Positions 7,427 through 14,891 are shown, numbered from the stretch's first letter. The stretch: DNA of 47,069 nucleotides from Lachnospiraceae bacterium (GCA_014804645.1 JAAUZI010000030.1:97665-144733); one strand, 5' to 3'. The notes: generated by a model from the letters alone, not told the origin. Translations and numbers: made by a program.

Positions 7427-8150
7427 TGAAAATAACCTCCATATCATTTCCTGTCTGCTCTTTATAATTCTTCACAGTCCGCACCGCAATTTCTGCGGCT
7501 ATATCATTCGGGAAGTGAAACTCCCCGGTAGAAATACAGCAGAAAGCTATGCTGTTCACCCCGTTTTGCCCGGCAATTTTCAGACAGGAGCGATAGCAGG
7601 AGGCAAGCAGCTCCCTGTCTGCATCTGTCAGCCTGCCGGAGATGATTGGGCCAACTGTGTGAATGACATATTTACAGGGCAGATTGTAAGCGGGCGTAAT
7701 CTTCGCTTTCCCCGTCTCTTCCGCGTGTCCCTGCTTTTCCATGATTTCGGCGCATGCAAGCCGCAGCTGTATCCCGGCATAGGTATGGATACAGTTGTCA
7801 ATGCAGCCGTGGCAGGGAGCATAACAGCCGGTCATACCACTGTTGGCGGCATTGACGATGGCATCACAGCGCAGCGTGGTAATATCCCCCTGCCACAGAT
7901 AGATTCCCTCTGAAACAGGCGATAAATCCGCAATATCCGTGATCCCTTTTGCGGCGGTTTCCTCCCGCAGGTATTCGTCCTGCACCGCCAGAAAATCATC
8001 GCTGATCTTTCCCGGCATACGAATATTGAGCAGGGAGCGCAGCAACCGCTTTTGCTCCGCTGTGTCCTGCGGTATCTGCAGATCTCTATATCGAGGCTGT
8101 TCGCCAAGAAGTCTTTTAATCAGGAAAGCCCTCCTCATGCTCTGTGTCAT
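7371..8150 (-). CDS. Zinc-dependent macrodomain protein-ADP-ribose hydrolase
   Basis: A 259-residue protein. After a helical N-terminal ~80 residues, the macrodomain begins at IYLWQGDITTLRCDAIVNAANS and contains the ADP-ribose loop and CYAPCHGCIDNCIHTYAG, the Cys/His-rich insert typical of the zinc macrodomains paired with SirTM. YVIHTVGP and AFCCISTGEFHFP are further macrodomain blocks. The expected role is to remove ADP-ribose placed by the sirtuin encoded next in the operon; the genes overlap, implying coupled synthesis. GAGAGG precedes the ATG at 8150. The nitroreductase gene lies 29 bases upstream. Confidence 0.92.
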   Translation of the reverse strand: MTQSMRRAFLIKRLLGEQPRYRDLQIPQDTAEQKRLLRSLLNIRMPGKISDDFLAVQDEYLREETAAKGITDIADLSPVSEGIYLWQGDITTLRCDAIVNAANSGMTGCYAPCHGCIDNCIHTYAGIQLRLACAEIMEKQGHAEETGKAKITPAYNLPCKYVIHTVGPIISGRLTDADRELLASCYRSCLKIAGQNGVNSIAFCCISTGEFHFPNDIAAEIAVRTVKNYKEQTGNDMEVIFNVFKDIDYKIYRELLAAD

Positions 8151-8179
8151 ATTACCCTCTCTTTCCTACTGCCTTATAC

Positions 8180-8755
8180 TCACTCAATTATTTTAGTTCT
8201 GTTTTCCTTCCTGGGCTTTGTATGCGGCTGCTCCCCGTCAATATATCCGAGAATTACAAAGCAGATGGCCGAATAATTCTCAGGTATCTCCCATTGTTCC
8301 AGCAGTTTCTGCCCCTCCGGGCTTACGAAAGTGTCCTCGCCCCGTGAAATGATACAGGATGATATACCCAGCTCCGTAGCCTGCAGAACCATATTCTCCG
8401 CGCAGCAGAATGCATCTGCAACGCGGAACATGAAATTGTCCTGTCCGAAGATCACAACCACCGATGGCGCGCCATAAAAACCATTTCGGATAGTCGGATC
8501 GTCAATCGTGCTTGGCTGCTCCTTGGAAACATAGGACCCTGCCAGTCTGGAACGGTCAAACTTCTGCAGATTCATGATCCCTATCTTTGTTGTCAGTTCC
8601 CTGTTCCGTATCCCTACCATCATGCTGCGCTGTCCGCCTCCGGCATTGGGTGCGAAATTTCCTGCTTCCAATATCAGTTCCAGATCCTCGCGGCTTATCT
8701 GCGCATCCGTGTATTTGCGGATAGAGTGACGGGCTTTGATAATATCCATTAACAT
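8180..8755 (-). CDS. Nitroreductase family protein in the ACGX/sirtuin cluster
   Basis: Single-domain FMN nitroreductase of about 190 residues: IIKARHSIRKYTD at the N-terminus (phosphate-binding Arg/Ser), FAPNAGGGQ, and ELGISSCIIS towards the C-terminus, ending GYIDGEQPHTKPRK. The start at 8755 (MLMDIIKA) has GGGGGA nine bases upstream; a reading from 8776 would overlap that site. It begins just after the radical-SAM stop (8784) and precedes the macrodomain gene, so it may act on the RiPP (dehydrogenation or reduction) or supply redox protection. The substrate is unknown. Distinct from the two-repeat nitroreductase at 2602-3417. Confidence 0.87.
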   Translation of the reverse strand: MLMDIIKARHSIRKYTDAQISREDLELILEAGNFAPNAGGGQRSMMVGIRNRELTTKIGIMNLQKFDRSRLAGSYVSKEQPSTIDDPTIRNGFYGAPSVVVIFGQDNFMFRVADAFCCAENMVLQATELGISSCIISRGEDTFVSPEGQKLLEQWEIPENYSAICFVILGYIDGEQPHTKPRKENRTKIIE

Positions 8756-8783
8756 TTTGTTTTCCCCCATTTTCATTCAATGC

Positions 8784-9818
8784 TCATTTTATTTCCTTCC
8801 AGCACTGCGGGTCTGCATCATAAAAGTTCCCATTGGCACCGCTGGCAACAGCAGGGCAGCCTCGGCACCATGCTTTCAGTTCGCACTTGCCGCATTTCTT
8901 AAATTTATCATACTCCCGGTAGGTTTCCATCTCACAGACCCACACGTCCGCAAGCCTGTCCTCCAGAACATTTGCCACCCGGCTGTTCTGCACTCGGCGA
9001 CAGGCGTAAATATCCCCGTTTGGCAGGATCGTCAGATGGCAGTTGCCGCAGTTGCATCCCCCATATATCTTGCCGGCCTCTGCCGTTTCGGGAATTTTGA
9101 ATTCTCCTGTTTCATACTCATACAATGTCCACAGATGATCCTTTTTGTTGAAATAGGTTTCACACCCTGACGTTTCATATTCTTTGAATTTTTTGTCGCA
9201 GGCCGCAAGCAATTCCCGATAGCGCATGGGTTCTATACTCACATCCTTTTCCTCACTTGTGGGGCAATAACGGGCAAAAGCGAACACATCCACTTTGGCG
9301 GCGACTACTGTATCAATGATGTCTGGTATTTCATCGATGTTCCTGCCGGAAACTGTCGTCATAATCACGCTCCGTATGCCGGCCTTTTTGATACAGGCAA
9401 TCTTTTCCAGGGTTATGGCAAAGGAGCCCGGCTTGCGGAACCAATCATGGGTTTCCTGCATGCCGTCAAGGGAGAGCTGATATTTCTGGCATCCATATTC
9501 TTTCAGCCTCCCGCATACCTCATCATTCAAATGAAATGGATTGCCGAGGATCGTAAATGGAATATTCTGCTCCTTCAATAGTCCAAGCAGTTTCCAGAAA
9601 TCAGGATGCAGGATCGGATCGCCGCCTGTGATATAGAAATAAGGCAGACGACCATATATCTCGCAGAAGTCCAGACAGTTGTAAAGGGTATCCTGCATCT
9701 GCTGCCAATCCATAGCATCCGTTTTTTTACAATTATCTTCCGAAAATATGTAGCAATGCTTGCACCGCTGGTCACATTCATCCGTTATGTGCCATTGGAA
9801 AGAAAAATACTGTTTCAT
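8784..9818 (-). CDS. Radical SAM/SPASM RiPP maturase, ACGX type
   Basis: A 344-residue radical SAM enzyme with CX3CX2C at Cys15, Cys19 and Cys22 (ECDQRCKHCY) and the GGDPILHP SAM motif. A complete C-terminal SPASM domain follows: GGCNCGNCHLTILPNGDIYAC, then CGKCELKAWCRGCPA, with a late Cys near the end (DPQCW), enough to bind two auxiliary [4Fe-4S] clusters. SPASM maturases crosslink Cys or other side chains in ribosomal peptides. The peptide gene immediately upstream has five Ala-Cys-Gly-X motifs, matching the NCBI family description radical SAM/SPASM ACGX system, recalled but not searched. GAGAGGGG precedes the ATG. A hairpin between precursor and maturase genes likely lowers maturase dosage. 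Confidence 0.9.
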   Translation of the reverse strand: MKQYFSFQWHITDECDQRCKHCYIFSEDNCKKTDAMDWQQMQDTLYNCLDFCEIYGRLPYFYITGGDPILHPDFWKLLGLLKEQNIPFTILGNPFHLNDEVCGRLKEYGCQKYQLSLDGMQETHDWFRKPGSFAITLEKIACIKKAGIRSVIMTTVSGRNIDEIPDIIDTVVAAKVDVFAFARYCPTSEEKDVSIEPMRYRELLAACDKKFKEYETSGCETYFNKKDHLWTLYEYETGEFKIPETAEAGKIYGGCNCGNCHLTILPNGDIYACRRVQNSRVANVLEDRLADVWVCEMETYREYDKFKKCGKCELKAWCRGCPAVASGANGNFYDADPQCWKEIK

Positions 9819-9835
9819 ATCAATCCCCTCTCAAA

Positions 9836-9865
9836 GTTTCCGGCAGGAAGGTTCCCACCGGAAAC
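9836..9865 (-). terminator. Attenuator hairpin between precursor and maturase genes
   Basis: GTTTCCGG (9836-9843) and CCGGAAAC (9858-9865) form a perfect 8-bp stem with a 14-base loop, 19 bases downstream of the precursor stop. No long T run follows, so partial termination or 3'-end protection is likely, giving more precursor than enzyme mRNA as in many RiPP clusters. Confidence 0.6.
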
Positions 9866-9884
9866 CTCATTTAAATGAGCTGGA

Positions 9885-10058
9885 TCACTTATCGCCAGCT
9901 CCGCAGGCAGAGCCGCAGGCTGCGGGTTTCTCCTCCGGCTTGTCGCCAGCGCCACAGGCAGAGCCACAAGCTGCAGGCTTTTCCTCCGGCTTGTCACCGG
10001 CGCCGCAAGCGGAAGTCGCTACGTTCTCATTCCATCCGGCAAGATTAGAAAGTGCCAT
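9885..10058 (-). CDS. ACGX-repeat RiPP precursor peptide
   Basis: A 57-residue peptide. The start at 10058 (MALSNLAGWNENVATS) has AAGGAGG nine bases upstream; a longer frame from 10091 lacks this. A ~16-residue leader is followed by 2.4 copies of a 17-residue unit, ACGAGDKPEEKPAACGS, giving five Ala-Cys-Gly-X motifs (Cys18, 31, 35, 48, 52) and three Cys-X3-Asp spacings (CGAGD). Cys-X3-Asp is the pattern crosslinked in freyrasin-type ranthipeptides, so thioether links between Cys and Asp are a plausible product, as is Cys-to-Gly alpha-carbon chemistry. There is no visible protease or exporter gene nearby. The adjacent SPASM maturase makes the assignment firm; product structure and role are unknown. 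Confidence 0.88.
   Translation of the reverse strand: MALSNLAGWNENVATSACGAGDKPEEKPAACGSACGAGDKPEEKPAACGSACGAGDK
9888..10010 (-). repeat. 51-bp tandem repeat in the RiPP precursor
   Basis: About 2.4 in-frame copies of a 51-base unit encode the 17-residue ACGX module. The copies differ only at scattered synonymous sites while the peptide is identical, which indicates selection on the peptide after duplication. Copy number could change by slippage. Confidence 0.9.
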
Positions 10059-10110
10059 TGCAATTACCTCCTTCATGTATTCAGAAAGCATTACCCTCTC
10101 TGTGATTACT

Positions 10111-10138
10111 ATTATACAGACAGCCCGGCCCCTTACAA
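10111..10138 (-). promoter_or_regulatory. Promoter of the ACGX operon
   Basis: Minus-strand TTGTAA (10133-10138) and a perfect TATAAT (10111-10116) are separated by 16 bases, giving a start near 10104 and a leader of about 45 bases before the precursor ATG. Confidence 0.6.
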
Positions 10139-10152
10139 GTACGCACTTTTTT

Positions 10153-10199
10153 GTTACTAGGTCACCAAAAGGTAACCATGGTTACATTTTGGGTAACCC
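10153..10199. promoter_or_regulatory. Operator array between divergent ACGX operon and HxlR gene
   Basis: The intergenic region holds GTTACTAGGTCACC, the perfect palindrome GTAACCATGGTTAC (10172-10185) and GGGTAACCC, three related GTTAC/GTAAC sites within 47 bases. They lie between the two divergent promoters, so the HxlR-family protein encoded next door is the likely ligand and could control both directions. Confidence 0.65.
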
Positions 10200-10212
10200 A
10201 TCACCGAGGCGC

Positions 10213-10241
10213 TTGACAGTTCCCGCATATTAGGTTATGAT
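10213..10241 (+). promoter_or_regulatory. Sigma-A promoter of the HxlR regulator gene
   Basis: A perfect TTGACA (10213-10218) and TATGAT (10236-10241) are separated by 17 bases. Start is expected near 10248, 35 bases before the ATG. Confidence 0.75.
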
Positions 10242-10282
10242 TTGTATGTAACATTCTAATTTGAACTATTGGAGGTAAACCG

Positions 10283-10606
10283 ATGCTGACGAGGGAAGAG
10301 ATGCCGGCCTGCCCGGTGGCAACAACGGTGGAATTGATCGGGAGCAAATGGAAACTCCTAATTATCAGAAACCTGCTGGTACGCCCCTGGCGTTTTAACG
10401 AATTAAAAAAAGATCTGACAGGAATCAGCCAGAAAGTATTGACCGATAACCTGCGATCTTTGGAATCTGATGGGATCATCACACGCACTGTATATCCGGA
10501 AGTGCCGCCAAGGGTGGAATATGCCTTAAGCGAATTGGGCGAGACCCTGAAACCGATCTTAGATTCCATGGCAGAATGGGGACGGTTCTACCAATCAAAC
10601 GCATAG
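10283..10606 (+). CDS. HxlR-family winged-helix regulator
   Basis: A 107-residue DNA-binding protein of the HxlR family. The N-terminal CPVATTVELIGSKWKLLI carries the conserved Cys10, which in relatives such as HypR senses oxidants or electrophiles by disulfide formation. The helix-turn-helix and wing are FNELKKDLTGISQKVLTDNL and VPPRVEYALSELG. GGAGG precedes the ATG. It is transcribed away from the ACGX operon across a region with three related palindromic sites, so it most likely regulates the peptide operon in response to a redox signal. Confidence 0.92.
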   Translation: MLTREEMPACPVATTVELIGSKWKLLIIRNLLVRPWRFNELKKDLTGISQKVLTDNLRSLESDGIITRTVYPEVPPRVEYALSELGETLKPILDSMAEWGRFYQSNA

Positions 10607-10622
10607 AAAAAAGACGGCCAGC

Positions 10623-10676
10623 GTTATGACCATGAGACAGTCCGGAATGGACTCACAAGAAATCCACGGTCATAAC
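10623..10676. terminator. Stem-loop between the convergent HxlR and MgtC genes
   Basis: GTTATGACC (10623-10631) and GGTCATAAC (10668-10676) can pair over a 36-base loop that itself contains AGTCC/GGACT. The right arm lies within the last codons of the mgtC-like gene. It may act as a convergent-gene terminator, though there is no T run. Confidence 0.4.
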
Positions 10677-11333
10677 CTTGTCTGATTTCATGAGAATGTC
10701 ATATATCTCTGTTCGCTCTATCGGTCTTTTCGCATAAAGCACCATATGTACAGAGATTCCTTCTCCCGCTGTATCAGATTTACTTATGTCCATCGAATCT
10801 ATGACTATATCCGCTTCCTTTAGCTTTTGGATGACTATGTGCAGATCTCTGCTTTTTTCCAAATCTAAAAACACATTACAATAGCGGGAATGTCTCGCGG
10901 CAAACCGTTCCACATAGGGAAGCACATGCAGAGAAATCAGCATCATTGCCGTGATCAGTATACCGCCCTCAACAAATCCGATTCCCACGGCAAGACCGAC
11001 ACAGGCACTTGCCCATAGGGTGGCCGCCGTCGTCAGTCCTCTGACCCGGTGCCTGGATATGATGATCGTTCCCACGCCGATAAAACCCACACCGCTGATT
11101 ACCTGCGCTGCCATTCGGGTCATATTGGCAAGCCCGGAAAAATACATCTGAATGTACTGTTCTGTCAGCATGACCAGCGTGGCGCCAAGACAGACTACTG
11201 TAATTGTCTTTGTACCCGCGCCTCGATGTTTCATCCCCCTGTCCAGGCCGATGATACCGCCCAGAATCGTAGCCGCAACCACCCGAATGAGAATATTCTG
11301 TATGCTCCATGCGGAAAAATATCCCAGAATCAT
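10653..11333 (-). CDS. MgtC/SapB family membrane protein
   Basis: A 226-residue protein with about four or five hydrophobic helices. The conserved core GGIIGLDRGMKHRGAGTKT, GVGFIGVGTIIISRHRVRGLTTAATLWA and ACVGLAVGIG is diagnostic of MgtC/SapB. The C-terminal ~90 residues form a soluble ACT-like domain (SRDLHIVIQKLKEADIVIDS). MgtC proteins in pathogens limit ATP synthase and aid survival at low Mg; in commensals the role is unclear. AAGGAG precedes the ATG. It follows the rhamnosidase gene by 26 bases and may be co-transcribed with it. Confidence 0.9.
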   Translation of the reverse strand: MILGYFSAWSIQNILIRVVAATILGGIIGLDRGMKHRGAGTKTITVVCLGATLVMLTEQYIQMYFSGLANMTRMAAQVISGVGFIGVGTIIISRHRVRGLTTAATLWASACVGLAVGIGFVEGGILITAMMLISLHVLPYVERFAARHSRYCNVFLDLEKSRDLHIVIQKLKEADIVIDSMDISKSDTAGEGISVHMVLYAKRPIERTEIYDILMKSDKVMTVDFL

Positions 11334-11359
11334 GGCCGTCTCCTTTGTCTATAGCTGTG

Positions 11360-13936
11360 TCAGACACAGTTTGTCAACTGATACTGTACCTGATAACTTC
11401 CTGTCTGTAAGTGACAGATTCCCTCTTTCACATCCCAAAAAATCGGATTGGTACTGTCATAGTAAATCTCTTCCGGGGCCAATGGGAGCTTTAACAGCGC
11501 TCTGCATCCAAAAGGAATGGCGACAGAGATCTTTACATGCTCCGCATCCATCAATTCCCACCGAACCCGATAGCACCCTGCTGGTGCGTCATAGGACGCC
11601 TCCAGATACCCAAGCCCCATATGCAAAAGTGGCTCCATCCGTATCACGGCTCCTCCCGGCGCATCCTCAACCACATTGATTCCCGCCGCATGGCGAAACA
11701 TCCACTCCAGTATGGCGCCGTATGCATAATGATTCATACTGTTCATGCTGATGCCGGATATTGTCCCGTCATCCAGCAGGCTGTTCCAGCGCTCCCATAC
11801 CGTGGTTGCCCCAAGCTTTACCTCATGGAGCCAGCCCGGATACTCCTCATTCAAAAGCAGCTCGTAAGCCAGTTCATCCATTCCGTTTTCCGACAGGATA
11901 TTGCACATGAGGGGCGTCCCCACAAAGCCGGTCTTTAACTTGCCGCCATTATCCTCAAACAGCTTGCGCAGCTGTCTCTTTGTCAATTCCATATTCTCGG
12001 ACAGTTTATATTTTAAAGTGAGCAGCAGCGCGGTCTGAGTCTTAATACAGCAACGCCCTGTAGCGCTGTAATATTCTCTTTTTACAACCTCGAACTGTTC
12101 TTCTGACAGGAGACGGTACTCCTCTTCTTCCTGCAAAAGCCCTAACACGCCCGCCGCCTTTGCCACAAGCCCTGCGCTGACGGCATAATACAGGTTCGCT
12201 ATAAACTCCTCATCCGTCCCGCCGAACACCTGTTCGACTCCCCCTACGGGGTTATCCAGCGCCAGCCAATCTCCATAATGGAACACATAACGCCAGCCGT
12301 GGTTGTCACCATCGACCCTGCGAATATAGTCCACCCAAGCCCTCATGCTGACAAACTGATCCTCAAGAATGCTTTTATCTCCATAAAACACATACAGATT
12401 CCACGGAATAATGCAGGCCGCATCTCCCCACACACATGCCGTACTCTCCATACCGCAGGAGGGCACTACATCCGGCACTTTCCCATCTAACGCCTCCTGT
12501 TCCCTTGCCATGTCATACAGATATTTCGCATAAAATGCATAGGTATCCTTCAAATAAGTGGCCGTAGGAGAAAATACCTGTGCATCCCCGGTCCAGCCCA
12601 TGCGCTCATCCCTCTGCGGGCAGTCTGTGGGCACATCTACAAAATTACTCTGCAGCCCCCACCGCACATTCTCAATAAGCCTGTTTACAAGCGGATGCCC
12701 GGTCTTCATGTTTCCCACGGGCTTTAACTCACTATACAGCGCCAGCCCTTTAAAGTCCTCTTTCTTCAGGCTGCTGACCCCCTGCACCTTGACATAGCGG
12801 TATCCGTAAAAGGTGAAGCGCGGCCTGATTACTGTCTCTTCCCCGTTTGAAATATAAATATATTCGGATTTTGCCGAGCGGAGATTCTCATTGTAGAAAT
12901 TTCCCTGCTGCAGAATCTCTCCCGTCTGAATATGTATCCTTGTACCGGCAGGCTCATGTACCCTGAGTGTAAAAATACCGGCAAATTCCTGGCCCATATC
13001 AAAAACTGTTTCGCCAGCAGGCGTATGGAGCAGTTCTATCGGTTCAAAAACTTCATGCACACAGACCGGCAGACTCATACGCGCAGTCAGCTCCCCCTCT
13101 GGCGCATCTGTCAGGACGGCCTGCTCCTGTGGGAGCTGTTTCAGGGTATCGTCCACAATCTCTCCATCGTACAGGTTAGAGAACAGGATATTACTTCTGC
13201 GAACCGTCCAATTCTCGTCAGTTCCAATCACTGCCTCGGTTCCGTCCTCATAGGTGATCCTGATCTCCGCAATCAATTTCCATTCATTGCCGTAAAAGCC
13301 AACATCCTCCCTGGCGGTAAAGCCAAATCGCGCCTTATACCAGCCGTTTCCCAACAAGATGGACAGTTTTCCACCCGTCTGCAATTCCCTGCTGACATCA
13401 AATGTCTGATACTGCACCCATTTATTGTAGTCATTGCTGTAGGGTGTCAGATATTCACTGCCTATCCTCTCACCGTTCCAGAATGCTTCATACAGGCCCA
13501 GCCCGCAGACGTACAGCCTGGCTTTTTTTATCGTTTTTTGGGGTGGGATGTCCTTTTCAAAAAAAGGATGCCTCTTCTCTGTATTGTCACAGGTAATCCA
13601 TTTTCCCTCCCACGTTTCATCCTGCTTGGCCGTTTCAAACCATTGTACGGCGCTTTCCGTTTCCTCTCCGGCATCCGTGCATACAGCCACCTTCCAAAAA
13701 TACCGGCTGCGCGGTTTCAAGGGCAGCTTTATGGGATAGGCAAGCGCATTGGCTGTTTCATCACGGCCGGAATCATATACTATCTGTGTAAATGTTATAT
13801 CTTCCGCAACCCTGATGCGCGCCCATATCTGCTTTTTTCCTTCTGCCTCTGCAACTTTCCATGAAAACACGGTATGTATAAGACGAAAACCCAGTGGATT
13901 TTCCAAATGGTTGATTTTAGCATCATAAATTCTCAT
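11360..13936 (-). CDS. Alpha-L-rhamnosidase (GH78)
   Basis: An 858-residue glycoside hydrolase with no signal peptide, hence likely cytoplasmic. The N-terminal ~100 residues are a beta-sandwich; a rhamnosidase N domain (KARLYVCGLGLYEAFWNGERIG) follows. The catalytic alpha/alpha barrel begins near residue 430 with TDCPQRDERMGWTGDAQ, which contains the general-acid Glu444, and includes the later SMNHYAYGAILEWMF block. It removes terminal alpha-L-rhamnose from plant glycosides or pectin side chains by inversion. The start at 13936 (MRIYDAKI) has GAGAGGAG seven bases upstream; the frame is open further to 14038 but without a ribosome site. A TATAAT box lies at 14021-14026 within the tandem repeat. 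Confidence 0.93.
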   Translation of the reverse strand: MRIYDAKINHLENPLGFRLIHTVFSWKVAEAEGKKQIWARIRVAEDITFTQIVYDSGRDETANALAYPIKLPLKPRSRYFWKVAVCTDAGEETESAVQWFETAKQDETWEGKWITCDNTEKRHPFFEKDIPPQKTIKKARLYVCGLGLYEAFWNGERIGSEYLTPYSNDYNKWVQYQTFDVSRELQTGGKLSILLGNGWYKARFGFTAREDVGFYGNEWKLIAEIRITYEDGTEAVIGTDENWTVRRSNILFSNLYDGEIVDDTLKQLPQEQAVLTDAPEGELTARMSLPVCVHEVFEPIELLHTPAGETVFDMGQEFAGIFTLRVHEPAGTRIHIQTGEILQQGNFYNENLRSAKSEYIYISNGEETVIRPRFTFYGYRYVKVQGVSSLKKEDFKGLALYSELKPVGNMKTGHPLVNRLIENVRWGLQSNFVDVPTDCPQRDERMGWTGDAQVFSPTATYLKDTYAFYAKYLYDMAREQEALDGKVPDVVPSCGMESTACVWGDAACIIPWNLYVFYGDKSILEDQFVSMRAWVDYIRRVDGDNHGWRYVFHYGDWLALDNPVGGVEQVFGGTDEEFIANLYYAVSAGLVAKAAGVLGLLQEEEEYRLLSEEQFEVVKREYYSATGRCCIKTQTALLLTLKYKLSENMELTKRQLRKLFEDNGGKLKTGFVGTPLMCNILSENGMDELAYELLLNEEYPGWLHEVKLGATTVWERWNSLLDDGTISGISMNSMNHYAYGAILEWMFRHAAGINVVEDAPGGAVIRMEPLLHMGLGYLEASYDAPAGCYRVRWELMDAEHVKISVAIPFGCRALLKLPLAPEEIYYDSTNPIFWDVKEGICHLQTGSYQVQYQLTNCV

Positions 13937-14020
13937 CACAAACTCCTCTCGTTTCTTGTCTGTTGCCAAGCTGCTCTCCGTCAGAAAATCCTCTGCAGCC
14001 ATCTTCCTAACTGCACTGAT

Positions 14021-14169
14021 ATTATACCATGATTTCATGCGCTTTAGCGCATATTCGATTCCAAAGAGTTAAATACGAAGTATTTTACTCATTATACCAT
14101 GATCACATGCGCTTTAGCGCATATTCAATTCCAAAGAGTTAAATACGAAGTATTTTACTCATTATACCA
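14021..14169. repeat. 70-bp tandem repeat upstream of the rhamnosidase gene
   Basis: Two full 70-base copies (14021-14090 and 14091-14160, four differences) and the first nine bases of a third. Each copy starts with ATTATACC, so each places a TATAAT box on the minus strand towards the rhamnosidase gene. Each contains two hairpins: ATGCGCTTTAGCGCAT, and a 25-base palindrome (14066-14090 and 14136-14160) with arms AAATAC and GTATTT around GAA. That palindrome recurs at 40.5 and 42.4 kb. Confidence 0.85.
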
Positions 14170-14226
14170 CAAAACATGAGAAAATAATATCCTAATTTAC
14201 ATGCACAGAAAGCAATCTGTCTTTAT

Positions 14227-14255
14227 TTGACACAAACTGCCCGATATGGTAACAT
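14227..14255 (+). promoter_or_regulatory. Promoter of the Cys-rich hypothetical gene
   Basis: A perfect TTGACA (14227-14232) and TAACAT (14250-14255) are separated by 17 bases on the plus strand, with a leader of about 54 bases to the ATG. Confidence 0.5.
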
Positions 14256-14315
14256 AAAATAACATATGACGGAAAACGCAACGGATAGTCAACTGTCGGC
14301 AGGAGGTAGAAAACA

Positions 14316-14756
14316 ATGGCGGAAGCGCACAAAAAGGGATTTAATGATAAGCTCGTGTGGAATGATTTGGTAAATTGCTGCAGAAGCGAGGCTGCATGCG
14401 GTCAGTGTCATAACGAGGAATGTATCATCGGCTTTGCAAAGCAATGTATCAAAGAGTATCAGAATGAGCCCAAAAAGGAAGTGCCCAACGGGGTGGAGCG
14501 TATCCCTACGATGGATTGCAAGGTGTTTGAGGAGACAGATCTGGAAATTGCAATTGCACATATTCTAAAAGAATGCAAAGACTGTAAAGAAGACCATGTT
14601 GAGAATTGCATAATTAACGTTATCCGCAACTGCTATGAGATAGGACTGTTCGGCGACATGCAGCCATATGGGGGAAACACGCTGCAATATGTGATGCGCC
14701 TCAAATCTAAGTTCCCTGAGCGGTCGCAGGAGATTGCTGCGGAATACATGAACTGA
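14316..14756 (+). CDS. Cys-rich cytoplasmic protein of unknown function
   Basis: A 146-residue protein without signal peptide or membrane helices. It contains 11 cysteines in a patterned arrangement: NCCRSEAACGQCHNEECIIG in the first third, MDC in the middle, and ECKDCKEDHVENCIINVIRNC later. The spacing CX2C twice and the two similar halves (CIIGFAKQCIKEY and CIINVIRNCYEIG) suggest an internal duplication that may bind a metal or iron-sulfur cluster. AGGAGG precedes the ATG. It diverges from the rhamnosidase gene, has its own promoter, and is not obviously linked to its neighbours. I do not recognise the family. Confidence 0.8.
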   Translation: MAEAHKKGFNDKLVWNDLVNCCRSEAACGQCHNEECIIGFAKQCIKEYQNEPKKEVPNGVERIPTMDCKVFEETDLEIAIAHILKECKDCKEDHVENCIINVIRNCYEIGLFGDMQPYGGNTLQYVMRLKSKFPERSQEIAAEYMN

Positions 14757-14798
14757 GAGCATAGATTCCTATTTCTATAAAAGAAGATGGCTCCATAA

Positions 14799-14876
14799 CG
14801 AGAAAATAATTATCTTGCGGCGGCTCTCGGTGTTTCCAATCAGGCAGTCTCCCGTTGGGAAACAAACGACGGATAC
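14799..14876 (+). pseudogene. Fragment of an XRE-family helix-turn-helix gene
   Basis: In one plus-strand frame these bases read ENNYLAAALGVSNQAVSRWE followed by TNDGY, the recognition region of XRE-type regulators (usually QEELAxxLGVSRQAVSKWE). A stop lies just upstream, there is no start codon or ribosome site, and the frame has no HTH-like continuation. It is the remnant of a regulator gene. Confidence 0.7.
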
Positions 14877-14891
14877 ATAAGAATACTAAGT

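Noticed and set aside
9760..10233. 157-codon plus-strand frame across the RiPP precursor
   Set aside because: Its repeated Pro/Ala/Glu sequence is only the antisense reading of the 51-bp repeat; no ribosome site.
10201..10569. 122-codon minus-strand frame antisense to the HxlR gene
   Set aside because: Shadow of a well-supported gene with promoter and ribosome site on the other strand.
9888..14169. CRISPR array from the 51-bp or 70-bp repeats
   Set aside because: The repeats are contiguous with no unique spacers. The first encodes peptide modules and the second is an intergenic tandem repeat; no cas genes are near.
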